From the NCBI GenBank assembly GCA_021826655.1, contig JAKAZC010000013.1, positions 1 to 18,879 on the forward strand: DNA of 18,879 nt, given 5' to 3'. Positions 6,919 through 13,276 of the stretch are shown here, in pieces. The notes below the pieces were generated by a model. The model worked only from the letters and a program-made list of their open reading frames with translations. It was not told where the DNA came from and ran no database searches. Both the position numbers and the translations under genes were made by a program. Source of the DNA: Actinomycetes bacterium (lineage in GTDB: Bacteria; Actinomycetota; Acidimicrobiia; Acidimicrobiales; RAAP-2). The number at the start of each line of letters is the position of its first letter. Positions within the stretch are counted from its first letter, which is position 1.

Positions 6919-8169
6919 TCAGTTGGTCCGGAGCAGCATGCCGGCCCCGGCGGTGACGTTGGACCCCTCGTCGGACAGGATGAACGACCCGGTATGCCGG
7001 TTTCGGCGGTAGGGGTCGTAGAAGAGGGGCTGGGTCACCCGCAGCGCGACGCGACCGACGTCGTTGAGGGTCAGTGTCGTCGCCCCCTCGTCCCGGTGCA
7101 GCGTGTTCACGTCGAGCCGGTAGTGGAGGTCCCGCACCACGGCGCGGACCCAACGGGTGGTGTGCTTCAGCATCAGGAAGTCGCCGACCTTGAGCGGCTT
7201 GTCCGTCATCCAGCACACCATCGCCTCGAGGTCCTGACCGACGACCGGCCTGTTGTGCGGTCGGCAGATCATGTCGCCCCGCGAGACGTCGACGTCGTCG
7301 GCCAGGCGCATCGTGACCGACATCGGGGCGAACGCCTCCTCGATCGGTCCCTCGAACGTGTCGATCCCGGCCACGGTGGTCGTGAGCCCGGACGGCAGGA
7401 TCAGGACCTCGTCACCCGGCCGGAACACGCCGCCCTCGATCCGGCCGGCGTACCCCCGGTAGTCGTGGTACTCCGCCGCATGCGGGCGGATCACCCACTG
7501 CACGGGCATCCGGGGGTCGATGAGGTTGCGGTCCGATGCGATGTAGACGGTCTCGAGGTGGTGGAGCAGGGAGGTGCCCTGGTACCAGGACATGTTCGCC
7601 GACCTGGTCACCACGTTGTCGCCCTGGAGGGCGGAGATCGGGATGAAGGTCAGGTCGGTCACGTCGAGCCGACTGGCGAAGGCGGTGAACTCCGCGCAGA
7701 TCGACTCGAACACCTGCTGGTCGTAGTCGACCAGGTCCATCTTGTTGATGCAGACCAACAGGTGCGGCACGCGCAGGAGCGACGCCAGGAAGGCGTGGCG
7801 ACGGGTCTGCTCCACGATGCCCTTGCGGGCGTCGACCAGGACCATGGTCAGGTCCGCCGTGGAGTTCCCAGTGACCATGTTGCGCGTGTACTGCACGTGG
7901 CCGGGGGTGTCGGCAATGATGAACTTCCGGGCGGGCGTGGCGAAGTACCGGTAGGCCACGTCGATGGTGATGCCCTGCTCGCGCTCCGCCCGCAGCCCGT
8001 CGGTCAGCAGGGCGAGGTCGGTGTAGTCATTGCCGCGCTGGAGGGAGACCCGCTCGACCGCCTCCATCTGGTCCTCGAAGATCGCCTTCGAGTCGTACAG
8101 GAGGCGCCCGATGAGCGTGCTCTTGCCGTCGTCGACCGAGCCGGCGGTGGCGAAGCGGAGCAGTTCCAT
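6919..8169 (-). CDS. cysN: sulfate adenylyltransferase large subunit (GTPase)
   Basis: The 416-residue protein is the GTP-driven subunit of ATP sulfurylase. The GTPase motifs are in order: 'GSVDDGKST' (10-18, P-loop), 'GITID' (66-70), 'DTPGH' (87-91) and 'NKMD' (142-145). Beta-barrel domains of the EF-Tu type follow, with 'MPVQWVIRP' and 'RGYAGRIEGG' visible. It works with CysD to make APS from ATP and sulfate in the cytoplasm. It carries no C-terminal kinase domain; the kinase is the separate gene downstream, and the length fits a plain CysN. The ATG overlaps the cysD stop by one base (TGATG), so the two are probably translationally coupled, giving balanced subunits. Confidence 0.95.
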   Translation of the reverse strand: MELLRFATAGSVDDGKSTLIGRLLYDSKAIFEDQMEAVERVSLQRGNDYTDLALLTDGLRAEREQGITIDVAYRYFATPARKFIIADTPGHVQYTRNMVTGNSTADLTMVLVDARKGIVEQTRRHAFLASLLRVPHLLVCINKMDLVDYDQQVFESICAEFTAFASRLDVTDLTFIPISALQGDNVVTRSANMSWYQGTSLLHHLETVYIASDRNLIDPRMPVQWVIRPHAAEYHDYRGYAGRIEGGVFRPGDEVLILPSGLTTTVAGIDTFEGPIEEAFAPMSVTMRLADDVDVSRGDMICRPHNRPVVGQDLEAMVCWMTDKPLKVGDFLMLKHTTRWVRAVVRDLHYRLDVNTLHRDEGATTLTLNDVGRVALRVTQPLFYDPYRRNRHTGSFILSDEGSNVTAGAGMLLRTN

Positions 8170-9104
8170 CAGAAGTACCCTTCGCGCTTGCGGTCCTCCA
8201 TGGCGGCCTCGCTGACCCGGTCGTCCGCCCGGGTCGCCCCGCGTTCGGTCAGCCGGGAGGCGGCCACCTCGAGGATGATGTCGTCCACCGTCGCCGCCGA
8301 CGACTCGACCGCTCCGGTGCAGGTCATGTCCCCGACGGTCCGGTAGCGGACCACGGCGTCGAACCGCTCCTCGTCCTCGCGGGGCGTGACGAACCGCCCG
8401 GTCGACAGCAGCATGCCGTCACGCCGGAAGACCTCGCGCCGGTGCGCGAAGTAGATCGAGGGGAGGTCGAGGTGCTCCTCGCGTACGTACTGCCACACAT
8501 CGAGCTCGGTCCAGTCGGAGATCGGGAAGACACGGATGTGCTCACCAGCGCCGTGCCGGCCGTTGTAGAGCGACCACAGCTCGGGACGTTGGTTCTTCGG
8601 GTCCCACTGGCCGAACTCGTCGCGGAAGGAGTACACCCGTTCCTTGGCCCGGGCCTTCTCCTCGTCGCGGCGGGCACCGCCGAATGCCGCGTCGAACCTC
8701 CGTTCGGTCAGTGCGTCGAGCAGCGTGCGCGTCTGGAGTCGGTTGCGGGACGGGTCGGACCCGGTCTCCTCGGTCGAGCGGCCGGAGTCGATCGACTGCT
8801 GCACCGACGCCACGATCAGCTGGGCCCCCAGTTCGGCCACCTTCCGGTCGCGGAATTCGAGGACCTCGGGGAAGTTGTGGCCGGTGTCGACATGCATGAC
8901 CGGGAACGGGATCCGACCCGGGAAGAAGGCCTTCTGGGCGAGGCGGAGCATGACCACCGAGTCCTTGCCACCCGAGAACAGCAGCACGGGGCGCTCGAAT
9001 TCGGCAGCCACCTCACGGATGATGTGGATGGAGGCCGACTCGATCGCCTGGAGCTGGGACATCTGGTACTGCCCGGTGACCACGCTTCCCTGCTCCCGGT
9101 CCAT
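8169..9104 (-). CDS. cysD: sulfate adenylyltransferase small subunit
   Basis: The 311-residue protein is the catalytic subunit of ATP sulfurylase. The PP-loop 'LLFSGGKDSVVMLRLA' is visible near residues 41-56, followed by 'FPVMHVDTGHNFPEV', 'AFGGARRDEEKARAKERVYSFRD' and 'RVFPISDWTELDVWQYV', all standard for CysD. The C-terminus 'DRKREGYF' is the usual family ending. The ATG at 9104 gives the MDREQG start; it lacks a Shine-Dalgarno but lies eight bases after a TAACTT box, which would suit a leaderless message. An internal GTG seven codons later, behind a CAGGGAAG sequence, is an alternative. The longer frame up to 9248 is proline/arginine-rich and not CysD-like. It is the first gene of cysD-cysN-cysC. 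Confidence 0.94.
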   Translation of the reverse strand: MDREQGSVVTGQYQMSQLQAIESASIHIIREVAAEFERPVLLFSGGKDSVVMLRLAQKAFFPGRIPFPVMHVDTGHNFPEVLEFRDRKVAELGAQLIVASVQQSIDSGRSTEETGSDPSRNRLQTRTLLDALTERRFDAAFGGARRDEEKARAKERVYSFRDEFGQWDPKNQRPELWSLYNGRHGAGEHIRVFPISDWTELDVWQYVREEHLDLPSIYFAHRREVFRRDGMLLSTGRFVTPREDEERFDAVVRYRTVGDMTCTGAVESSAATVDDIILEVAASRLTERGATRADDRVSEAAMEDRKREGYF

Positions 9105-9112
9105 GGCTGACC

Positions 9113-9118
9113 AAGTTA
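9113..9118 (-). promoter_or_regulatory. possible -10 box for cysDNC, leaderless spacing
   Basis: Read on the minus strand, TAACTT is followed by eight bases and then the cysD ATG. The same TANNNT-N8-start layout is found before the alpha/beta hydrolase-gat operon. No clear -35 box was found. Confidence 0.35.
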
Positions 9119-9150
9119 CCCGATCGGCCGGGTCGGTGATGACAGCGGCG

Positions 9151-9192
9151 GCGGTCGGTCGGCGGCCGGTCGGCGGTCGGTCGGCGGCCGGT
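9151..9192. repeat. 20-base direct repeat in the cysD/PAP2 divergent region
   Basis: Bases 9151-9170 and 9173-9192 are identical 20-base copies separated by two bases, built from GGTCGG and GGCGGCCGG blocks. They lie in the 220-base divergent region between cysD and the PAP2-like gene, so they could be a tandem binding site or a slippage product. The rest of that region holds only candidate -10 boxes. Confidence 0.7.
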
Positions 9193-9249
9193 TCGCAGAG
9201 AGATCGCGGAGGGATCGGCCGGGGGGCGTGCCGACGGCACCCGGACACC

Positions 9250-9255
9250 TACTGT
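9250..9255 (+). promoter_or_regulatory. possible -10 box for the PAP2-like gene
   Basis: TACTGT fits TANNNT and lies 69 bases before the ATG at 9325. No convincing -35 box. Weak evidence. Confidence 0.22.
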
Positions 9256-9324
9256 GGGTACCGGCAGGCGACGGCCCGGGTGGTCCCGGGCCTACGGGTC
9301 CGCAACCACCGGAGGAGACGGCAC

Positions 9325-9999
9325 ATGGCGACCGAGCGTCCGGGGGGACGGCACGTGGCCACCGGCGGCACCACGCTCGCCGGATCGGGGTCCGGACCAC
9401 CGGCCGCGCCCGACGCAGGCACCGCGCGCACCGAGGCGCTCGTCGGACTGCTCCTGGTGGGCCTGGTCCTGCTCGCCGCGCTGTGGTTCCGCTCGCACCC
9501 CGCGGCGGTGTTCCTCGACCGTTGGGGTACCTGGCTGTTCCCCCCCGACCCGTCCGGTTCGGCATGGAGGGACATCGCCGACCTCAAGATGCTCCCGATC
9601 TTCATCGGCGGTTCGATCCTGGCCGCCGCGTTCGTCGTCCGTCGGGACCCCCGGCGGGCACTCGCCTGCCTGGTGGCACCGTCCGTGGCGGTCCTGCTCG
9701 CCGAGTACCTGATCAAGCCGCTCATCGCCCGCCGGTTCGGCGGTGCCCTCTTCTTCCCGTCCGGCACCACCACGGCGGTCGGCTCGCTGGCCATGGCGTG
9801 GGCGATCGCCGTCCCGCGCCCGCTCCGGACCCCGGTCGCGGCCGTCGGCGCCGTCCTGGCAGGCCTCGAGTGCGCCGCCGTGACCGCCCTCCAGTGGCAC
9901 CTCCCTACCGATGCCCTCGGAGGGGTGCTGCTCGGGGTGGGCACCGTCCTGGTGTTCGACGGGGTGCTCCACGTGCGCCATGCCCCCCGGGGAGCGTGA
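9325..9999 (+). CDS. PAP2-like membrane protein with degenerate catalytic motifs
   Basis: The 224-residue protein has a disordered N-terminus and five or six hydrophobic segments (about 37-54, 88-105, 112-128, 143-163, 168-188 and 198-215). It aligns by eye to PAP2 phosphatases: 'KPLIARR' (131-137) as motif 1, 'FPSGTTTAV' (144-152) as motif 2, and 'HLPTDALGG' (192-200) as motif 3. Motif 2 should read PSGH but has Thr148. Motif 3 should carry Ser-Arg seven and six residues before the histidine but has Ala185-Val186. His192 and Asp196 remain. Family members dephosphorylate lipid phosphates; this copy may be altered or inactive. GGAGGAG at 9311-9317 is an excellent ribosome binding site for the ATG at 9325. 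It is divergent from cysD and shows no operon partner. Confidence 0.65.
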   Translation: MATERPGGRHVATGGTTLAGSGSGPPAAPDAGTARTEALVGLLLVGLVLLAALWFRSHPAAVFLDRWGTWLFPPDPSGSAWRDIADLKMLPIFIGGSILAAAFVVRRDPRRALACLVAPSVAVLLAEYLIKPLIARRFGGALFFPSGTTTAVGSLAMAWAIAVPRPLRTPVAAVGAVLAGLECAAVTALQWHLPTDALGGVLLGVGTVLVFDGVLHVRHAPRGA

Positions 10000-10013
10000 C
10001 GCCGCCCGTCCGC

Positions 10014-10074
10014 CACCGCCACCGCCACCGCCACCGGGCCGTCACCGCCACCGCCACCGCCACCGGGCCGTCAC
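10014..10074. repeat. 29-base tandem repeat, about 2.1 copies, with internal CCACCG hexamers
   Basis: The 32 bases at 10014-10045 recur exactly at 10043-10074, giving a 29-base period. Each copy is several CCACCG-type hexamers followed by GGGCCGTCA. It fills the gap between the convergent PAP2-like gene and the minus-strand helix-turn-helix gene and touches the latter's stop codon. Confidence 0.8.
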
Positions 10075-10508
10075 TACACACCTCGATCGGAGGCGCGGGC
10101 CTTCGATTCCTGGATCAGTTGGTGGACCCGCGTCGAGCTCACGCCGAGCCGTTGGGCGAGCACCCGCACCGAACCGCTCGACGCATAGGCGGACGCCACC
10201 GCGTCGGCCCGGATCGAGGAGAGCCGTTCGATCGCCTGCACGTGTGCCGCGAGCTCGTCGGTCGCCAGCCGGTAGCGCGCTTCGGGGTCGGTGGTGTCGG
10301 CGAGCTCGGCCAGGACGTCCCCGACGTCGCCACCACGTCGGACCCCGGCACCGGCGGCCGGGTGCGGGCCGGCGGGCCCCCGTACCTCGGCGCGGGCGGC
10401 CTTCCGGGACGGCACCCCGGCGCCCGGGCGGGCCTTCCGCTCCTTCTTCGAGTTCTCGTCGGCGCGCCTCTGCTTGGGCGACTCGGCACTGCGCTTCTTC
10501 TTCCCCAT
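10074..10508 (-). CDS. small basic protein with C-terminal helix-turn-helix
   Basis: This 144-residue protein has a lysine/arginine-rich, probably disordered N-terminus (1-58, beginning 'MGKKKRSAESPKQRR') and a helical C-terminal half. Residues about 76-112 look like one long helix or a helix pair. 'SGSVRVLAQRLGVSSTRVHQLIQESK' (111-136) is a clear helix-turn-helix of the sigma-region-4 or MarR-like kind, with 'LAQRLGVS' as helix-turn and 'TRVHQLIQ' as the recognition helix. Small proteins with this C-terminus are common in actinobacteria and mostly uncharacterised, so I name no specific function. The ATG at 10508 gives the basic start; the frame is open far upstream, but that part is antisense to the CDF gene. 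The Shine-Dalgarno is weak. It is divergent from the CDF transporter, 126 bases apart, so it might regulate it; that is inference. Confidence 0.65.
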   Translation of the reverse strand: MGKKKRSAESPKQRRADENSKKERKARPGAGVPSRKAARAEVRGPAGPHPAAGAGVRRGGDVGDVLAELADTTDPEARYRLATDELAAHVQAIERLSSIRADAVASAYASSGSVRVLAQRLGVSSTRVHQLIQESKARASDRGV

Positions 10509-10611
10509 GTCGGCACCATGGTGGCACGCCGCACCGCTCGACGGTCGGCCCCAGGGCCGCCGCGGTGCCGGTCCGGCCCCCCGGCCACCGGTGCCGGGGG
10601 GATCCGGCCGG

Positions 10612-10617
10612 TAGGAT
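10612..10617 (+). promoter_or_regulatory. possible -10 box just before the CDF start
   Basis: TAGGAT is a good -10 match 17 bases before the CDF ATG. If used, transcription would start near 10624, leaving a leader of about ten bases. It overlaps the left arm of the hairpin at 10616-10636, so a transcript from this promoter could not form that hairpin. Confidence 0.3.
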
Positions 10618-10636
10618 GGAGGCCAGGAGCCTCCAT
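10616..10636 (+). promoter_or_regulatory. perfect hairpin overlapping the CDF start codon
   Basis: ATGGAGGC (10616-10623) and GCCTCCAT (10629-10636) are exact inverse complements around the five-base loop CAGGA. The AGGAG ribosome binding site (10625-10629) lies mostly in the loop, and the first two bases of the start codon are in the right arm. In RNA this eight-pair stem could limit translation; in DNA it is an inverted repeat that could be an operator. Confidence 0.5.
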
Positions 10637-11549
10637 GAACCGGACCCGCAGACTCGCCTGCAGCCTCGCCCTCACCGCCGCGCTGGTGGCCATCCAGGTC
10701 GTCTTCGGCGTCATCGCCCACTCGTCGGCCCTGCTGGCCGACGCCGGGCACAACCTCACCGACGTCGGTGCCCTGGGACTGTCGCTGATCGCCGTCCGAC
10801 TGGCCCTCCGACCCGCCAGTGCCGCACGCTCGTTCGGCAACCACCGGGCCACCATCCTCGCCGCCCTCGGCAATGCCGTCCTCATCGCCGCCGTCACCGT
10901 GTTCATCGTCGTCGAGTCGGTGCACCGGTTCGGCCACCCCCAACCGGTCCGTCCGAGCATCGTGGTGGCGGTGGCCGCCATCGGGCTGGCGGTCAACGCC
11001 GCGGCCGCACTGGTGCTGCGCGACCGGTCGAACGACCTCAACATGCATGCGGCACTGCTCCACATGGTCGGCGACGCGCTGGCGTCGGCGGCCGTGGTGG
11101 TCGGCGGGCTCCTCCTCCTGGCACATCCGTCCGCCACCTGGCTGGACCCGCTGTCCGCGCTGGCGGTGGCCGCGGTCATCCTCAGCCAGGCCGCCGGGGT
11201 GCTGCGCTCGAGTATCGCCGTACTGCTCGAATCGACTCCCTCCGGGCTCGACCTCGAGCGCCTCACCGCGGCGATGTCCGAGGTGCCGGGCGTGGGCGAG
11301 GTCCACGACCTCCACGTCTGGAGCCTGTCCAGCGACAGGCGCGTGCTCTCCGCCCATCTGGTGCTCACCGGTCACCCGACCCTCGAGGCGGCCCAGGTGG
11401 TCGGCGACCGGGTGAAGCGAGTGATCGCCGGGCCCTTCGGGATCGCCCACAGCACGCTCGAACTCGAATGCGAACGGTGCAACGGGCCGGGCGAGGATCT
11501 GTGTGCCATGGACGCGGTCGTCCCGTCCGCCGCCGCCCACCACCACTGA
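10635..11549 (+). CDS. cation diffusion facilitator transporter (ZitB/CzcD type)
   Basis: The 304-residue protein has six expected membrane helices (about 8-28, 40-58, 76-96, 108-128, 142-164 and 168-186) and a cytoplasmic C-terminal domain. The transport site is visible as His39 and Asp43 in 'DAGHNLTDV' (helix 2) and His143 and Asp147 in 'LLHMVGDALAS' (helix 5), the H-D/H-D arrangement usual in Zn2+ exporters. 'VHDLHVWSLSSD' (223-234) and 'AHLVL' belong to the metal-sensing C-terminal domain. A tail with 'ELECERC' (Cys279, Cys282, Cys290) and a final HHH is suggestive of extra metal binding. Length is normal. It probably exports zinc or a similar divalent ion in exchange for protons. The ATG at 10635 has AGGAG five bases upstream, inside a hairpin. 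The divergent helix-turn-helix gene is the nearest candidate regulator. Confidence 0.9.
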   Translation: MNRTRRLACSLALTAALVAIQVVFGVIAHSSALLADAGHNLTDVGALGLSLIAVRLALRPASAARSFGNHRATILAALGNAVLIAAVTVFIVVESVHRFGHPQPVRPSIVVAVAAIGLAVNAAAALVLRDRSNDLNMHAALLHMVGDALASAAVVVGGLLLLAHPSATWLDPLSALAVAAVILSQAAGVLRSSIAVLLESTPSGLDLERLTAAMSEVPGVGEVHDLHVWSLSSDRRVLSAHLVLTGHPTLEAAQVVGDRVKRVIAGPFGIAHSTLELECERCNGPGEDLCAMDAVVPSAAAHHH

Positions 11550-11617
11550 GCCCGGTGGCGCCCCCCGCCGGCACCGCGTCCCCCGCCCGGACGCGACGCG
11601 ACCCCGAGTAACCGGAC

Positions 11618-11646
11618 GGCCGAGGCCGCCCCAGCTCCTCGGGGCC
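11618..11646 (+). terminator. stem-loop after the CDF gene, possible terminator
   Basis: CCGAGG (11620-11625) pairs with CCTCGG (11637-11642) around an 11-base loop. Outer GG and CC can extend it past a two-base bulge. It lies about 70 bases after the CDF stop and has no T-run. Confidence 0.32.
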
Positions 11647-11805
11647 ACGTGCACGGCGGAGCGGATCCACCCGCCGCACCGGCCGTGTCGGACAGCCGGG
11701 CGTCGGGCACCGTGCCGGCCGTCCCCGGAGGGGCCTGCCGGCCCGTCCCCGGACCACCTCGTCGGTCACCTACGGCCCGAACCGACCCCTGGAGTCGGAC
11801 CCGGC

Positions 11806-11825
11806 GACCGGTCGTACGACCCGTC
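11806..11825. repeat. near-perfect palindrome in the intergenic gap
   Basis: GGTCGTACGACC at 11810-11821 is a perfect 12-base palindrome, extended by GAC/GTC pairs past one mismatch to 20 bases (18 symmetric). It could be an operator or part of a stem-loop. Confidence 0.5.
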
Positions 11826-12004
11826 CTCGGACCTTCTCCCGAGCCTCGCAGGGCTTCGGCTTCCCGAACTGCGGTCACTGTGAACCGTTCCGCACCGGGG
11901 GTCAAGGGCCACCTCTGAAATCCCGAGCTTTTCCCCCACATCCGCGCGGACGTCCCCAGATCGGGCGGAGATCTCCACCGTTCGTCCACAGGACGGGGCG
12001 ACGG

Positions 12005-12010
12005 TAGCGT
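12005..12010 (+). promoter_or_regulatory. possible -10 box for the secreted hydrolase
   Basis: TAGCGT fits TANNNT and lies 70 bases before the ATG at 12081. It overlaps an in-frame GTG at 12009, which makes that GTG unlikely as the start. No good -35 box is visible. The palindrome at 11967-11976 lies just upstream. Confidence 0.28.
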
Positions 12011-12080
12011 GGGCCGTCGACCGACCCGCCGCCACCAAGCCCTGGGCCGTCGGCACGAAAGGCAGCGAGCACACGCGTCG

Positions 12081-13265
12081 ATGACCAGCCACCGCGGGAA
12101 CCTGACGCCGGCTCCGGCGATCCGCCGCAGCCGAGGACGGGCGGTGCCGTGGGTCCTGGCCGTCGCCGTGGCGCTGGCGGGGCTGGCCGGTGCCGTCGGC
12201 GTCGCGTCGGGAGCCCGGGCGTCCTCGGGTGGGTACCCGGTGGGCGGTGGCCGGGCCTCCCGGGCCCCGACGTCCTTCGACGCCACGGCGCCTCCACCGC
12301 TCGGCGTCCCACTGGCACCGGGGACCGAGGTGCCGGCCGGCCTCGACCAGTCCGACCCGTTCCTCACCGTGGCCGACGGGCGCTACGTGCTCCTCACCAG
12401 TGGCGGGCCGGGCGCCCACCAGAGCAACGTGCCCCTCACCACGAGCACCGACTTCATCCACTGGTCGGCACCGGTCGATGCCCTCCCGGTCCCGCCGGCC
12501 TGGGCGCGACCCGGCTTCACCTGGGCACCCGACCTCCACCGCTTCGGGACGACCTACGCCCTCTACTTCACCGCCCTGGTGGCGGGCTCCACTCCCCCGA
12601 CCGAGTGCATCGGCAGCGCATTCGCCACCTCGTCCACCGGTCCGTTCACCGCCTCCCCGACACCCTTCGTCTGCCAGACGAGCCTCGGCGGCACCATCGA
12701 CCCCCGGGTCTTCGTGGACCGGGACGGGACCCCGTGGTTGCTGTTCAAATCCGACCAGAACATCGGCGGGGCCTCCACCCCGACGGTCCTGTGGTCGCAG
12801 CGACTCACCGACGACGGGACCCGACTCGTCGGCAGTCCGTCGCCGCTCCTGACTCCGGACCGGCCGTGGCAGGGCACGATCGTGGAGGCACCCGATATGG
12901 TCCGCGTCGGCGACGCCTACTGGCTGGTGTACTCGGCCAATTGGTACAACAGCCCCGACTACGCGGTCGGAGCGGCCCGGTGCGCGGGTCCGGCGGGACC
13001 CTGCGCCGACACCTCCCCGTCACCGCTGCTGGCCTCGAACTTCCAGGGCCTCGGCCCGGGTGAGGCGTCGGTCTTCCGTGACACCGCGGGCGTGTGGTTG
13101 CTCTACAGCCCTCGCCGGTCGCTGGCGCCGGCGCCGGATGTGCCGCCACGACCGGTGTTCATCGCCCGACTGGGGTGCACCACGCAGTCGATCTACCTGG
13201 CCCGTGGACCTCTCCCCGGTGCCGCCGACCTCTTGGCGGCCCCGCTCTGGTCGGCCGCACCCTGA
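12081..13265 (+). CDS. secreted GH43-type glycoside hydrolase
   Basis: The 394-residue protein begins with a basic stretch and a hydrophobic segment (about 21-46, 'AVPWVLAVAVALAGLAGAVGVASGARA'), read as a signal peptide cut near residue 47, then a low-complexity linker. From about 88 it follows the five-bladed propeller pattern of family 43: 'SDPFLTVADGRYVLLTS' with catalytic-base candidate Asp92, 'WAPDLHRF', 'GTIDPRVFVDRDGTPWLLFKSD' with Asp207, and 'IVEAPDMVRVGDAYWLVYSANWY' with acid candidate Glu269. All three residues expected for activity are present. The family cleaves arabinan, xylan or related glycans; the substrate cannot be read. Cysteines 176/198 and 301/308 may form disulfides, suiting export. 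The start is uncertain: ATG 12081 has no close Shine-Dalgarno, and GTG 12009 would add 24 residues. No sugar transport genes are adjacent. Confidence 0.8.
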   Translation: MTSHRGNLTPAPAIRRSRGRAVPWVLAVAVALAGLAGAVGVASGARASSGGYPVGGGRASRAPTSFDATAPPPLGVPLAPGTEVPAGLDQSDPFLTVADGRYVLLTSGGPGAHQSNVPLTTSTDFIHWSAPVDALPVPPAWARPGFTWAPDLHRFGTTYALYFTALVAGSTPPTECIGSAFATSSTGPFTASPTPFVCQTSLGGTIDPRVFVDRDGTPWLLFKSDQNIGGASTPTVLWSQRLTDDGTRLVGSPSPLLTPDRPWQGTIVEAPDMVRVGDAYWLVYSANWYNSPDYAVGAARCAGPAGPCADTSPSPLLASNFQGLGPGEASVFRDTAGVWLLYSPRRSLAPAPDVPPRPVFIARLGCTTQSIYLARGPLPGAADLLAAPLWSAAP

Positions 13266-13276
13266 CCGTCGGTCAG
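13262..13276. terminator. palindrome containing both convergent stop codons
   Basis: CTGACCG (13262-13268) and CGGTCAG (13270-13276) are exact inverse complements around one base. The TGA of the GH43 gene (13263-13265) and the TGA of gatB (13275-13273 on the minus strand) are both inside it. As RNA it could fold with a six-pair stem and a three-base loop on either strand. There is no T-run. Confidence 0.45.

Larger units (their letters stand above)
11550..12080. other. 531-base gap with no convincing gene
   Basis: The stretch lies between the CDF stop and the secreted hydrolase start. Open frames cross it on both strands but give arginine/proline-rich sequence with no recognisable motif. It holds a terminator-like stem-loop at 11618-11646, a 12-base palindrome at 11810-11821, a lower-GC patch around 11910-11940, two 10-base palindromes (11941-11950 and 11967-11976) and a possible -10 box at 12005. 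A small RNA cannot be excluded. Confidence 0.6.

Noticed and set aside
6994..8346. Plus-strand open frame of 450 codons
   Set aside because: Antisense to cysN and cysD, which are certain. Composition is the usual Val/Gly/Arg/His shadow.
9151..9192. Short repeated units considered as a CRISPR array
   Set aside because: Two copies only, separated by two bases, with no spacers and no cas genes.
11649..11918. Plus-strand 89-codon frame in the gap
   Set aside because: Low-complexity Pro/Arg/Ser sequence, no Shine-Dalgarno, no recognisable fold.
11928..11992. DnaA-box-like sequences (TTTTCCCCCACA and TCGTCCACA)
   Set aside because: Only one is within one mismatch of a DnaA box, there is no cluster, no AT-rich unwinding stretch, and no dnaA or dnaN nearby, so an origin is not supported.
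11372..12367. Minus-strand open frame across the 531-base gap
   Set aside because: No motif, arginine/glycine-rich, and it runs into the antisense of the CDF and GH43 genes at both ends.
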